The notes: generated from the letters alone by a model not told the origin. 64,000 nt of DNA from an uncultured Clostridia bacterium (GCA_934120395.1 CAKOTZ010000009.1:1-64000), one strand, 5' to 3'; shown: positions 8,155-18,387, numbered from the stretch's first letter. Program-made: numbers and translations.

Positions 8155-10749
8155 CTAAATATTATCATTTCTTATAGTCTCGATTACGTTTTGTTTATTA
8201 ATCTTGCCTATAGAATATCTCATAATAATTCCGATAATAACAGCCACAAATATTATAGCAATTATAATCGATTTATATGGTAAAATATATTGCATTTCCA
8301 TATTATTTCTGAAAACTGTATACATGCCATATGATAATATTATTCCTATTGGTATTCCTATAATTAGTGATTTTAATCCATAAAAAATACTTTCTAATCT
8401 AATCATTCTGTTAAATTCTTTTTTTGTCATTCCTATTGATTTAAGCATAGCAAATTCTTTTTTCCTTAGATTCATATTTGTTGTTATGGTATTAAAGATA
8501 TTTGTTATTCCTATTAAAGTAATTACACCTATAAACCCATATAGGAATATTGATATTACTAGCACAACTGCATTTTCTGCTTTTGCAGATTCTTCCATAT
8601 TAACAGTTTGAATGCTATTATCTGTTATATTATTTTCTTGTTTATATTGTTTGATTTCTTCATCTAATTTATAAGCATCATTAGAATTTGAATATAATGT
8701 AATTGTTGTATATCCAACTTTATTTATAAAGTCATCACTTACAATAATGGAAGCCTCAGTATTATATAAAGTATTTACTCCAGCTGGTATTTCTTCTGTT
8801 CTATTTAGAATTTCAATATTATACTGAATATCGTTTATTTTTCCAGTAATAATATCTCCTTTTTCCCATTTATACATATTGCCTTGAACCCTTTTTCCTT
8901 CTTTATTTGTATTAATATTATTGTCAATTAAAATAGCTCCATTTTTATATTTTTCATAATTTCCTCCTAATTTACTTACATATCTCTCATATGCTTCTTT
9001 GTTTAACGAAATCACATTAACTGCATCTATTCTTACTTCATTTTCTTCATCGTAAAATCTTTCTTTTATATCTTTTCCATATTCAGTTAATTCTGATTGA
9101 TGTTTTTCATCCATATTTATTTTTAATACATTTCTTTTAGTTATTGAATATTCACCTATATCAGGTAATTTTGATATATCTTCTAAAATCTTGTATTTTT
9201 CTAATTGTTCTTTTTGATATTCTTCTACATCATCTTCATTTGCATTTTCTCCTCGCATAGACACCACATAATTACAATTCATTTCTGTATAATAAGCTTC
9301 TGACATTTTAAATCCATATTGTATAAAACTTGATATTGAAATAAAAATCACAATGCTAACTATTATGGAAATTACAGTTGTTCTATATTTTTTCTTGCTT
9401 CTTTTTAAATTCTTATATGCAATTTCTCCACCTGTTTTAAATATTTTAGTTATAATTTTAGGACATTTTATCTTTTTTTCTTTTAATTTTACATCTTCAG
9501 AACTCTTTATTGCTTCAATTGGTGAAATTTTTGATGCCTTTTTTGCTGATTTTCTACATGATAACCATATTGTTATTATAGATACAAAAACACTTATTAC
9601 AATAGCTATCCAAGACATACTATATGTTAATAAAGTTCCTTTTGATATATAATCTTTCAAAATAAAATTTACTACATTAACTAATATATAAATTGCCAAT
9701 ACTCCACTTAAAATACCTAAAGGTATTCCTATAAGACCTAATATAAATCCTTCAAAATATACACTTTTCTTAATTTGTTTTTTAGTTGCACCAATACTTG
9801 AAAGCATTCCATATTGTTTTAATCTCTCTGTTATGGATATTTCAAAACCATTCCTAATAACAAATACACTAGACACTAAAACAATTCCAATTATAAATGC
9901 TCCTAATCCATATATTGTTTTTAATGTTGCATCATCTAAATTGGCTCCTTCATAAGCTAATAATTCTTTATTAACCTTTAGATTATATTTATAACTTTTA
10001 TAGCTATCCATTAATCCTGAAAAATTAGTACCTTCTACATTTTCATTACTATTAGTTTTTATCATATTATTTATAGATTCTGTATTTTTTACATAATCCT
10101 TAGGTTCATTATATAAAACTGCTATATTAGCCTTTTTACTTACATTTTGCATTTTTGTAATAACAGTAAACCAGTCAACATCATAAGATTCTATAGCAAG
10201 AGTAGGTCTTTCAATTATTCCTACAATCTTATATGTTTTTGGAGTTCCATTTTCCATATTTTGTTCTGTCTCATTGACGTTTAGCGTAATTGTATCTCCC
10301 ACTTTATAATTAGTATTAAACTTTTCGTTTATCCTTGTTGAAATTGCAAGTTCAGTATCATTTTCTGGCAATCTTCCTTCCTTAACTTTTACAGACATGT
10401 TTTCAATAAATTTATCATTCATTGAAATAATATTAACAATTGGTTTTTCTTCTGTATTTTTAGAATTAGGAAGATAGCTATAGCCTAATTCTTCTGATAA
10501 AAAATAATCTTTTACTTCTCTATTTTCCTCTATATATTTAAGTTCATCTTTGGGAACATGATAAAAAATAGTATGATAATTCCCTTGACTTTCTTTTACT
10601 GTATCAATAAAAGTTTGTTGGAAACTTGTTATTAGTCCTGCAACTCCGCAAATCAAAGCTGTTGATAAAATAATACCTATTATAATTACAATTGATCTTT
10701 TTTTATTTAGCTTTAAATCTTGTATACTCAAACTATTTAGAACTTTCAT
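8155..10749 (-). CDS. ABC transporter permease, FtsX/MacB type (864 aa)
   Basis: The protein has an N-terminal helix after MKVLNSLSIQDLKLNKKRS, a large extracytoplasmic domain, three helices around residue 280-400 with the FtsX signature RLKQYGMLSSIGATKKQI, a second half repeating this layout (helix near 455, large domain, three C-terminal helices with KEFAMLKSIGMTKKEF). The duplicated FtsX unit is typical of peptide-export or antibiotic-resistance transporters in Firmicutes. The start overlaps the stop of the upstream ATPase gene by one base. The regulator genes lie upstream. Confidence 0.88.
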   Translation of the reverse strand: MKVLNSLSIQDLKLNKKRSIVIIIGIILSTALICGVAGLITSFQQTFIDTVKESQGNYHTIFYHVPKDELKYIEENREVKDYFLSEELGYSYLPNSKNTEEKPIVNIISMNDKFIENMSVKVKEGRLPENDTELAISTRINEKFNTNYKVGDTITLNVNETEQNMENGTPKTYKIVGIIERPTLAIESYDVDWFTVITKMQNVSKKANIAVLYNEPKDYVKNTESINNMIKTNSNENVEGTNFSGLMDSYKSYKYNLKVNKELLAYEGANLDDATLKTIYGLGAFIIGIVLVSSVFVIRNGFEISITERLKQYGMLSSIGATKKQIKKSVYFEGFILGLIGIPLGILSGVLAIYILVNVVNFILKDYISKGTLLTYSMSWIAIVISVFVSIITIWLSCRKSAKKASKISPIEAIKSSEDVKLKEKKIKCPKIITKIFKTGGEIAYKNLKRSKKKYRTTVISIIVSIVIFISISSFIQYGFKMSEAYYTEMNCNYVVSMRGENANEDDVEEYQKEQLEKYKILEDISKLPDIGEYSITKRNVLKINMDEKHQSELTEYGKDIKERFYDEENEVRIDAVNVISLNKEAYERYVSKLGGNYEKYKNGAILIDNNINTNKEGKRVQGNMYKWEKGDIITGKINDIQYNIEILNRTEEIPAGVNTLYNTEASIIVSDDFINKVGYTTITLYSNSNDAYKLDEEIKQYKQENNITDNSIQTVNMEESAKAENAVVLVISIFLYGFIGVITLIGITNIFNTITTNMNLRKKEFAMLKSIGMTKKEFNRMIRLESIFYGLKSLIIGIPIGIILSYGMYTVFRNNMEMQYILPYKSIIIAIIFVAVIIGIIMRYSIGKINKQNVIETIRNDNI

Positions 10750-11432
10750 TATTTTCCATTCCTTTCATCTTTTATTATTTTCCCATCATCAATTGTTATA
10801 ATTCTATCAGCTTCTAATGCAATTTTTTCATCATGTGTAATAACAATAACAGTCTGATTATACTTCTTATTTGAAAATTTCAATAATGAAATAATTTCTT
10901 CACTTGCTTTTGAATCTAAATTGCCAGTTGGCTCATCTGCTAACATTAATGCAGGCTCATTCATCATTGCTCTTCCTATAGAAACTCTTTGCTGTTGTCC
11001 TCCTGATAATTGATTTGGCAAATTATTTTTTCTTTTTTCAAGTCCAAGCGTCTTTAATAGCTCATTTAGCCTTTTTTCATCAACATCTCTCCCATCTAAT
11101 TTTGTTGGTAATGTTATATTTTCTGCCACAGTTAAAACAGGAATTAAATTATAAAATTGATAAATCAATCCAACTTGTCTTCTTCTAAAAATAGCAAGAT
11201 TGTCATCATTTAAAGAATAAATATCTTTACCATCTATAAAAACTTTTCCAGATGTTGGTCTATCTACTCCACCAATTAAATGTAGTAAAGTAGATTTTCC
11301 GCTTCCACTTGCTCCTATTATAGCAACAAATTCTCCTTTCTCTACTGAAAATGATGCATTGTCAACAGCTTTTACTTGATTATCTCCTTTTCCATAAACT
11401 TTATTTAAATTTTCAATTCTTAATATTTCCAT
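10749..11432 (-). CDS. ABC transporter ATP-binding protein (MacB/LolD type)
   Basis: Starting at the ATG with GGGGAGG upstream (11432), the 227-residue protein has Walker A GASGSGKST, Q-loop QFYNL, signature LSGGQQQR, Walker B ALMLADEPTGNLDS and the H-loop ITHD. The extended LSGGQQQRVSIGRA and DEPTGNLDS forms are those of the MacB/LolD/BceA group. It is translationally coupled to the permease and energises it. Confidence 0.92.
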   Translation of the reverse strand: MEILRIENLNKVYGKGDNQVKAVDNASFSVEKGEFVAIIGASGSGKSTLLHLIGGVDRPTSGKVFIDGKDIYSLNDDNLAIFRRRQVGLIYQFYNLIPVLTVAENITLPTKLDGRDVDEKRLNELLKTLGLEKRKNNLPNQLSGGQQQRVSIGRAMMNEPALMLADEPTGNLDSKASEEIISLLKFSNKKYNQTVIVITHDEKIALEADRIITIDDGKIIKDERNGK

Positions 11433-11505
11433 AAATTCCTCCCCTAAGCCAATTTGAAACTTTTCCCATATTTTCAATCAAGCTCTAATATTTTTAACTG
11501 TATTT

Positions 11506-11562
11506 AGTATAATTGTTAAAAGTGACTTTTAAGTGACAATAATACTATAAATTTTGTCACTT
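11506..11562 (-). promoter_or_regulatory. Activator-type promoter with heptad repeats before the ABC operon
   Basis: On the minus strand a TATACT -10 (11506-11511) has no recognisable -35. Two direct GTCACTT copies, 11 bases apart (one helical turn; AAGTGAC on the plus strand at 11520-11526 and 11531-11537), cover the -35 place, and an inverted copy lies at 11556-11562. Direct repeats at this spacing are the usual binding sites of OmpR-family regulators, so the response regulator at 12849 probably switches on the transporter. Confidence 0.6.
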
Positions 11563-11570
11563 TCATATCA

Positions 11571-11604
11571 AAAAAAGATTGGTACCTTATTAAGTATCAA
11601 TCTT
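11571..11604 (-). terminator. Terminator of the two-component operon
   Basis: AGATTG and CAATCT form the base of a hairpin (with GTAC/GTA pairs above) followed by a T-run on the minus strand, 30 bases after the kinase stop. Confidence 0.75.
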
Positions 11605-11632
11605 CAATATCATATATTCTTGATTTTCTCAT

Positions 11633-12847
11633 TTATTTCATATATTTAACAATGAATTCTGTGCCTTTCCCAATTTCTGATTTACAATTTATCATACCAT
11701 TATCTTTTTCAATAATATTCTTAGCTAATGATAAACCAATACCAACGCTATTGTCTGAAGAGTTTTTTGCCTTATAAAATCTGTCAAAAATATGTTTAAG
11801 ATCTTCCTTTTCAATTCCTTGGCCTTCATCTATCACTACAATTTTCGTAAACAATACATTTTCTTCAAATTTAATATATATATTTCCATTTTCTTTATTA
11901 TGTTCTACAGCATTCTTAATTATATTGGTAATTGCCTCTTGTTGCCATTTATAATCACCAATAAATGACACATCATCATTTCCTTCTATAATAATTTTTT
12001 GATTTTTTATTTCTATTGGAATTTCTAAATTCTTAATTATTTCATCAATAAATTTCTTCACCTTAATTTTCTCTTTTGAAAACTGAACAACATCAGCTTC
12101 TAACTTGGACAACTTTAAAATTGATATAACCAGCCAATTTATCCAGTCAACCTGTTTACTAATTTCAAATATAAATTTTTGTTTAGTTTCTTCAGACATA
12201 TTGGAATTGCCTTTTAAATTATCTAGCATTATCATTATTGAAGTTAATGGTGTCTTTAATTGATGTGAAATATCCTCAACAGACATTTTAATATTTTCCT
12301 TATCCTTTTTTGATACTTCACATTCTTCCTTTAACATTACCGTAATTTTATATAATTCATTTTTTAAATTACTAAGTTCATCCTCACTGTTTTCCTTTAT
12401 ATTTAAATCATATTTTCTATTTTTAATTTCATTTATATATTGTGTTATCTGACTTATTTTCTTATCTCTTTGTTTTAAGTATATTAATATAATAAACATA
12501 TATAAAATACTAAACAGGATTATTAATAGAATATTTAACTCAATGTTATTCTTCATCTGCTTTTGAACAGAAACTATAGCATTAACTTCATCTATATTTA
12601 ATCCATATTTTTCAAGTTCTTCTTGTCCTTTTTTATATTCACCAGAATTTAATATTTTTATTATCTCTTTAGTATCAATTTGTGGTTCTTCTTTTATTAT
12701 GCTTCCTATTATTTCTGCTATCTTTTCATTTGTTATCACTGATATCTCTTTGTATTGAACATATGTTTGTATTGCTATTATAATGCACGATAAAATCGTT
12801 AGTATTATTATTGGGATAATTACTAGCTTAATATTTTTATTTTTCAT
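11633..12847 (-). CDS. Sensor histidine kinase
   Basis: The 404-residue protein has a transmembrane helix at about 8-28, an extracytoplasmic domain of some 70 residues, a second helix near 103-123, a linker, the phospho-acceptor motif DISHQLKTPLTS, then the HATPase domain with the N box (NIIKNAVEHN), G1 (VIDEGQGI) and G2 (GIGLSLAKNII). It probably senses a cell-envelope or antibiotic signal and phosphorylates the regulator encoded one base upstream. The neighbouring ABC exporter is the likely target. Confidence 0.92.
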   Translation of the reverse strand: MKNKNIKLVIIPIIILTILSCIIIAIQTYVQYKEISVITNEKIAEIIGSIIKEEPQIDTKEIIKILNSGEYKKGQEELEKYGLNIDEVNAIVSVQKQMKNNIELNILLIILFSILYMFIILIYLKQRDKKISQITQYINEIKNRKYDLNIKENSEDELSNLKNELYKITVMLKEECEVSKKDKENIKMSVEDISHQLKTPLTSIMIMLDNLKGNSNMSEETKQKFIFEISKQVDWINWLVISILKLSKLEADVVQFSKEKIKVKKFIDEIIKNLEIPIEIKNQKIIIEGNDDVSFIGDYKWQQEAITNIIKNAVEHNKENGNIYIKFEENVLFTKIVVIDEGQGIEKEDLKHIFDRFYKAKNSSDNSVGIGLSLAKNIIEKDNGMINCKSEIGKGTEFIVKYMK

Positions 12848-12848
12848 T

Positions 12849-13514
12849 TTAGCCTCCTATTCTATACCCAAGCCCCCTAACAGTTTTTATAATTGAGTCA
12901 TCTCCTAATTTTTCTCTTATTCTCTTTATATATACTGTTAAAGTGTTATCATTAACAAAATTACCTGCAATATCCCATATCTTTTCTAATAACTGTTCTC
13001 TGGATATCAATTTATTTTGATTAGTAAACAGCATCAATAATATTCTATATTCTAAACTAGTAAAAATAATTTCTTTATCGTTTTTATATACTTTTGCAGA
13101 CAGTGTATCAATTTTTATGTCTTTATATTGAATTATATTATTTTCTTCCTTTTTTCCATATCTTCTTAGTACCGACTTTATCCTTGAAATTAACTCTCGT
13201 GTTCTAAAAGGTTTTACAATATAATCATCTGCACCTAAATCCAATCCATACACAATACTTGTTTCTTCATCCTGTGCTGTTAAGAATATCACAGGAATAT
13301 CATTTTTTTCTTTTATTTGCTTACAAATTTCAAATCCATTTCCATCCGGTAATGAAATATCTAATAAAGCTATATCAATATTTTCGCTTTCTAACTTTTC
13401 CTTGCTTTCATATACTGTTTTTGCAGATATAACTTGAAATCCTTCTTGTTCTAAAGAATATTTTAATCCCATAATTATTGTTTCATTATCTTCTACTAAT
13501 AATATTTGCTTCAT
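12849..13514 (-). CDS. OmpR-family response regulator
   Basis: From the ATG at 13514 (AAAGGAGA upstream) the 221-residue protein has a receiver domain with VEDNE, phosphorylated Asp in LLDISLPDG and Lys in DDYIVKPF, followed by a winged-helix domain ending TVRGLGYRIG. The chain is typical of DNA-binding regulators paired with exporters. It likely binds the GTCACTT repeats at 11520-11562. The gene is followed by the kinase with one base between. Confidence 0.93.
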   Translation of the reverse strand: MKQILLVEDNETIIMGLKYSLEQEGFQVISAKTVYESKEKLESENIDIALLDISLPDGNGFEICKQIKEKNDIPVIFLTAQDEETSIVYGLDLGADDYIVKPFRTRELISRIKSVLRRYGKKEENNIIQYKDIKIDTLSAKVYKNDKEIIFTSLEYRILLMLFTNQNKLISREQLLEKIWDIAGNFVNDNTLTVYIKRIREKLGDDSIIKTVRGLGYRIGG

Positions 13515-13691
13515 GTATCTCCTTTCATGTATCAAAATCTGATTATTCAATTACTATTGTTTCAATTTATAACTTTTTTCTTTCCTCACGTAATTATAAC
13601 ATAAATAATGAAAAATATAAATAAAAAGTAACCAACCGCCTTATTAAACATTGGTCAAACAAAGAAATTTCATCTCACTATTAGATTGGCA

Positions 13692-13720
13692 TAAAAAAAA
13701 CACTAGCAATTTTGCTAGTG
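13692..13720 (-). terminator. Terminator of RNase P RNA gene
   Basis: CACTAGCAA/TTGCTAGTG hairpin followed by a run of T on the minus strand, just after the 3' end of rnpB. Confidence 0.8.
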
Positions 13721-13730
13721 ATATAAATTA

Positions 13731-14071
13731 AGTAAATCTATAAGCCGGGTTCTGTCGTGAATAGCCATTTATCTAGAATATATATTACTATATATTTCAA
13801 GCCACCTAGGTGAAAGGCAGCGAGCAGCTTTAATCTTTCATTTAAGGTGTTGCTCCAAATGGGGTTTACACAAAATGATATATCACTATACCACTAGTGA
13901 GCTCTTACCTCACTTTTTCATCCTTACCTAATAAAATTAGGCGGTTATTTTCTGTTGCACTTTCCTTAAGGTTTCCCTCACTGGACGTTATCCAGCATTA
14001 TTGCTCTGTGGAGCCCGGACTTTCCTCTTGTACAACCTCACAGTTTATACAAGCGACTATTCAATTTACTC
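13731..14071 (-). ncRNA. rnpB: RNase P RNA
   Basis: On the minus strand the RNA carries the universally conserved P4-forming elements: GAGGAAAGTCCGGGCTC near the 5' end and GACAGAACCCGGCTTAT near the 3' end, plus AGTGAGGGAAACC and the GGTAAGAGCTCACT region. It is the catalytic RNA that trims tRNA 5' leaders. The ends are set from the pairing of GTAAATTGAATAG with the AAGTAAATCTATAAG region and are good to within some bases. The large stretch 13515-14117 without coding sequence is explained by this gene. Confidence 0.93.
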
Positions 14072-14117
14072 TATTACTATTTTAATGTTTTTAGGTTCAA
14101 AAGTCAATATAATTACA

Positions 14118-14987
14118 TTATAATAATGTAATCTCCTCCATAAAATTTTTATACTTGATATAGAATATATCTATATCATTTACTGCAATGGAATTTTGTA
14201 ATTCCTTCAAAGCAACATAGGTTTTGTTAGAATTATAACTTTTTTGATTAACAAAATTTATATCAGTCAAAACTGCATTGTAGGCTTGTTCTGCTTGATC
14301 AATTTCACTTGCAATATTATTCCAATCTCCTCTATTTATTAAACTATATGCTTTTAAAATGTGAGCTTTTGTCCATTTTAAATTAATATTTGTTCTTTGG
14401 TCAGAATATGCATCCATAAAAACAGGAATTATATCATATAAATTAGTTATAGATATTAGTGATTCTGCTTTTTTTTCCTGCTTTATATTCATTATCATTT
14501 CATCAAGATTAGAACTAAATTTTAATATATCATCATTATTGGCACCCAATTTATATAAATCAATTAAAATAGTATTCCAGGTTGAATATAAATTTTCCGT
14601 TGTTGTTTTTATACTATCCCAATCTATATCATTTCTATCACCTAACAAAACATTTTTTGACTTCATTTTACTAACAGTAATATCTTGACTTGATTCATTG
14701 TTATTTTCTTTCGAAGAATTATTTTTATCATTTTGTGTTGAATTAGAACTGCTTTGTAATGTAGAATTTAATTTTACCTTTTCAGTTGCGACATAATAAG
14801 TTTCAAAGGAAATATTATTAATTTTGTTAGCTAAAGAAGTTAAGGTTGTATCTAAATATTGAATCTCTTCATCTGCCTTTTGTTTTAATAAAGTTTCAGT
14901 ATTGTTGTCATTATTATTTTTACATCCGGTAATACCAAATAATATTACAAGTAAGAGTAAAATAATAAAAATTTTTTTAACATTCAT
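14118..14987 (-). CDS. Putative lipoprotein, unknown function
   Basis: The 289-residue protein starts with a lipoprotein signal peptide (helix LLLLVILFGITGC, lipobox ITGC with Cys at about 22), then an Asn/Ser/Lys-rich spacer (residues about 80-105) and an all-helical domain made of four or five helices with TLTSLANKINN and WNNIASEIDQAEQAYN. It is likely tethered to the outer face of the membrane. I recognise no family. It is transcribed alone. Confidence 0.75.
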   Translation of the reverse strand: MNVKKIFIILLLLVILFGITGCKNNNDNNTETLLKQKADEEIQYLDTTLTSLANKINNISFETYYVATEKVKLNSTLQSSSNSTQNDKNNSSKENNNESSQDITVSKMKSKNVLLGDRNDIDWDSIKTTTENLYSTWNTILIDLYKLGANNDDILKFSSNLDEMIMNIKQEKKAESLISITNLYDIIPVFMDAYSDQRTNINLKWTKAHILKAYSLINRGDWNNIASEIDQAEQAYNAVLTDINFVNQKSYNSNKTYVALKELQNSIAVNDIDIFYIKYKNFMEEITLL

Positions 14988-15111
14988 TCATTTCACCTCA
15001 AAATATTATTTGTGAAAAAATTTCTTTTATACTTATTGTTGCAAAATAGGTATAAAAAAAGATTTTTTTTATACAATAAGGACATACTTGTAAAGAAAAA
15101 GGTGAAAAAAA

Positions 15112-15393
15112 TTGAATGCAATTGTAAGTTTATATAGTATGAATCATTATGATATAAAAAATTTCTTAGATGAGTTCTACAACAAAGATATTACATTAAA
15201 TAATAATTTAGAATATAGTATAAATTTTGAAAATCCTATAGAAATTGCCGAAATAATTGGCACTTTTATTGATAACAATGACAAATATCAAATTAATATG
15301 TGGATAAGTCTAGATAAGGGAATGTACATCAATGTGACAGATGATAATGCTGACACAATAATAAGGTATCTCTACGAGAGATACCCCTATTAA
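15112..15393 (+). CDS. Small hypothetical protein, TTG start
   Basis: The 93-residue protein starts at TTG (15112), supported by AAAGGTGA 8 bases upstream; no ATG fits. The mixed alpha/beta sequence ends in DDNADTIIRYLYERYPY. It is soluble, acidic, with no recognised domain. The gene converges on gpsA with 13 bases between. Confidence 0.6.
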   Translation: MNAIVSLYSMNHYDIKNFLDEFYNKDITLNNNLEYSINFENPIEIAEIIGTFIDNNDKYQINMWISLDKGMYINVTDDNADTIIRYLYERYPY

Positions 15394-15406
15394 TTATATT
15401 TTTTTA

Positions 15407-16399
15407 TTAGCAATCAACTTCTTTTTTTGGAGTTCTTGTCATTAACATGTTAACCGCTTTCTTTGGATCCAAATTGTTGTATAAAACATCATATACTGCA
15501 TTTACAATTGGCATATCTATATTATATTTCTTAGCTAATTTATATGCTACCTCAATATTATCAACGCTTTCAATTGTCATACCAACCTCTTTTTTAGTTT
15601 CATCTAGTGTTTTACCACTTCCTATTAATAAACCAGCTTTACGATTTCTACTATGTTCACTTAAACAAGTTACAATTAAGTCTCCAAGTCCTGTTAGTCC
15701 ATAAAAAGTTTCTTGTTTTCCTCCCATAGCAATACCAAGTCTACATATTTCAGCAAGTCCCCTTGTAATTAATGCGGCAAAAGTGTTATCACCTAATTTT
15801 AATGCAGCAGAAATTCCTGCACAAAATGCAATAATATTTTTTAATGCTCCTCCTAATTCTACACCTCTAACATCTGACGAAGTATAAACACGAACTGTAT
15901 CAGACATAAAGGTATTTTGTAGTAAATCTACTACATCATTATGCTTAGATGCCGCAACAAGTGCAGTTGGTACTCCAATAGAAACTTCCTCAGCATGACT
16001 TGGTCCTGATAATACACCTATTTTCTTGCCAGGTAATTCTTCTTCCAATACTTGATCAAGTGTATATAAAGTATCTGCTTCAAATCCCTTAGAACACATA
16101 ATAACTGGTTGTTCTTTTACAAATTCTTTATATTTTTTAACATTTTCCCTTGTAAATTTTGAAGGAGTAACATGTAATATAAAATCACTGCCTTCGATAG
16201 CTTCCTGATAACTTAGAGTAGCAGTAATATTTTTGCTTATAACAGCATTAGGTAAAAATTTGCATTTTCTTTCATTATTAATTAAATTTAATTCTTCCTC
16301 TAAAAATGTCCATAATCTAATTTCGTTTCCCAAATTTGCCAAGTGTATTGCTAAAGCGCATCCCCAGCTTCCACTTCCAATAATAGCTATTTTTTTCAT
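15407..16399 (-). CDS. gpsA: Glycerol-3-phosphate dehydrogenase, NAD(P)+
   Basis: The 330-residue enzyme reduces dihydroxyacetone phosphate to sn-glycerol 3-phosphate for phospholipid synthesis. The N-terminal Rossmann motif GSGSWGCALAIHLA, the substrate/catalytic Lys in GALKNIIA and the STRNR-equivalent SEHSRNRKAG are present. It is the last gene of a der-plsY-gpsA order that is standard in Firmicutes, with plsY supplying the acyltransferase that uses its product. Confidence 0.97.
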   Translation of the reverse strand: MKKIAIIGSGSWGCALAIHLANLGNEIRLWTFLEEELNLINNERKCKFLPNAVISKNITATLSYQEAIEGSDFILHVTPSKFTRENVKKYKEFVKEQPVIMCSKGFEADTLYTLDQVLEEELPGKKIGVLSGPSHAEEVSIGVPTALVAASKHNDVVDLLQNTFMSDTVRVYTSSDVRGVELGGALKNIIAFCAGISAALKLGDNTFAALITRGLAEICRLGIAMGGKQETFYGLTGLGDLIVTCLSEHSRNRKAGLLIGSGKTLDETKKEVGMTIESVDNIEVAYKLAKKYNIDMPIVNAVYDVLYNNLDPKKAVNMLMTRTPKKEVDC

Positions 16400-16419
16400 T
16401 TATATATCTCCTATTCCTA

Positions 16420-17043
16420 TTATTTTTTTGCTCCTATTCTATTTTCAGTTCCACTCAATATTCTTTTTATATTGCTTCTATGATTATATGCAATAAATAC
16501 TGCTAATATAATTGAAAATATTAAATAATTTCCTGGCACTAAATAATTTGTATGTAAAAATAAAGCTAGAACAGGAAATAGTATTGCAGATGTTACAGAA
16601 CCTACCGATACCATTCTAGTTACAAGTATTAGCACTAAAGCAAATACTAAGCAAATAAGTGCAATTTGCCAATTTATCATAAATAAAACGCCAAGAGAAG
16701 TTGCCACTCCCTTTCCTCCTTTAAAATTAAAGAAAATTGGGAATGTATGTCCTATAACCACTGCAAGTCCAGCAATTTCAAGAAGCAAGGCTTTATCAAG
16801 TCCAGATACAACTATTCCTGCTATCCATGCAATAAATATTGCTACAACTCCCTTTAAAACATCACAAATTAAAGTAAGAATAGCAGCTTTTTTCCCAACA
16901 GTTCTTAATACATTTGTAGAACCTGCATTTTTACTTCCTTGTTCACGAACATCAAATCCTGCCATTTTTTTACTTATAATAACAGAAAAACTAATGCTTC
17001 CAATGCAATAAGCTAATATTGCAATAATAATATATGTTGCCAT
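16420..17043 (-). CDS. plsY: Acyl-phosphate:glycerol-3-phosphate acyltransferase
   Basis: This 207-residue integral membrane protein has the PlsY motifs: GSISFSVIISK, GSKNAGSTNVLR (phosphate and glycerol-3-phosphate site), GHTFPIFFNFKGGKGVATS (acyl-phosphate loop) and AYNHRSNIKRIL at the end. It adds the first acyl chain to glycerol 3-phosphate at the inner face of the membrane. It lies between der and gpsA, so substrate supply and use are linked. Confidence 0.97.
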   Translation of the reverse strand: MATYIIIAILAYCIGSISFSVIISKKMAGFDVREQGSKNAGSTNVLRTVGKKAAILTLICDVLKGVVAIFIAWIAGIVVSGLDKALLLEIAGLAVVIGHTFPIFFNFKGGKGVATSLGVLFMINWQIALICLVFALVLILVTRMVSVGSVTSAILFPVLALFLHTNYLVPGNYLIFSIILAVFIAYNHRSNIKRILSGTENRIGAKK

Positions 17044-17058
17044 TTTATATTCCTCCCT

Positions 17059-18387
17059 TTACATTTCCTCTTCGCCTTTTTGACGAATAATTAATCTAAT
17101 TGGTGTTCCCCTTAAACCAAACGTGTTACGAATTTGATTTATCAAGTATCTTTGATAAGAAAAATGAAATAAATCCTTATTATTTACAAAAATAACAAAA
17201 GTAGGTGGCTTAGTAGAAGCTTGTGTTGCATAAAATATTTTTAATCTTTTTCCCTTATCTGTAGGTGGTTGAGTAATTGCAATGGCTTCATTGATTACAT
17301 CATTTAGCATAGCTGTTGTAACACGCATTGCATTTTGATTTGCCACCTCGTTAATTAATTCGAATAATTTATTTACCCTTTGTCCTGTTTGAGCTGATAT
17401 AAAAATTATTGGAGCATAGGTTAAATAGCTTAGTTTATTATATATATCTTTCTTAAATTTTTCTATTGTATGTGTATCTTTGTCAATGCAATCCCATTTG
17501 TTAACAACTAATATAATTCCCTTTCCAGCTTCATGAGCTTCACCTGCAATTTTTGCATCTTGTTCTGAAACTCCTTCAGTAGCGTCAATTAGCATAAGGC
17601 AAACATCAGATCTCTCAATAGCTAAAAGAGTTCTCATAATACTGAATTTTTCAATTGATTCCGTGACCTTACTTTTTCTGCGTAATCCAGCTGTATCAAT
17701 AAAAATATATTTTCCCTTATCATTTTCAAAATATGAGTCAATAGCATCTCTTGTAGTTCCTGCAATTTCACTTACAATAGCTCTGTTTTCACCTAGAATG
17801 TTATTTAGCAAAGATGATTTTCCTACATTGGGTTTTCCTATAAGTGCTACTTTAATTATTTCGTCTTCATTTTTTGTTTCACTTTCTTCTGGAAAATGCT
17901 CATAAATCGCATCTAACACATCTCCTATACCTAGAGCATTTGTACTAGAAACAGGATAAGGGGTTCCTAGTCCTAAATTATAAAATTCATAAATATCATC
18001 AGAAGTTTTACCAAAATTATCAGCTTTATTGCAAACCAATATAATTGGTTTACCAGATTTTTTCAATAAAACAGCTATTTCATTGTCTGCTGCTGTTATC
18101 CCTTGTTTAATGTCTGTTAAAAACACAATAACATCAGCAATATTCATTGCTATTTTTGCTTGTTCCCTCATTTGATTTACAATAACATTTTCTCCATCTA
18201 ACTCAATTCCTCCAGTATCAATTAAAGTAAAATCTCTTCCTCTCCAATTAGCATCAGCATAAACTCTATCTCTAGTTACTCCTGGTTTATCTTGTACAAT
18301 TGAAATTCTTTTTCCAATTATATAATTGAAAAAAGTAGATTTTCCTACATTGGGTTTTCCTATAAGTGCTACGATTGGTTTCGACAT
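17059..18387 (-). CDS. der: Ribosome assembly GTPase Der (EngA)
   Basis: The 442-residue protein has two tandem G domains, each with GKPNVGKS (residues about 9 and 183), switch II DTGG and DTAG, and NKAD/NKWD specificity motifs, followed by the KH-like C-terminal domain. It acts in 50S subunit maturation. A KGEEEM tail ends it. It leads the der-plsY-gpsA transcript. Confidence 0.97.
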   Translation of the reverse strand: MSKPIVALIGKPNVGKSTFFNYIIGKRISIVQDKPGVTRDRVYADANWRGRDFTLIDTGGIELDGENVIVNQMREQAKIAMNIADVIVFLTDIKQGITAADNEIAVLLKKSGKPIILVCNKADNFGKTSDDIYEFYNLGLGTPYPVSSTNALGIGDVLDAIYEHFPEESETKNEDEIIKVALIGKPNVGKSSLLNNILGENRAIVSEIAGTTRDAIDSYFENDKGKYIFIDTAGLRRKSKVTESIEKFSIMRTLLAIERSDVCLMLIDATEGVSEQDAKIAGEAHEAGKGIILVVNKWDCIDKDTHTIEKFKKDIYNKLSYLTYAPIIFISAQTGQRVNKLFELINEVANQNAMRVTTAMLNDVINEAIAITQPPTDKGKRLKIFYATQASTKPPTFVIFVNNKDLFHFSYQRYLINQIRNTFGLRGTPIRLIIRQKGEEEM

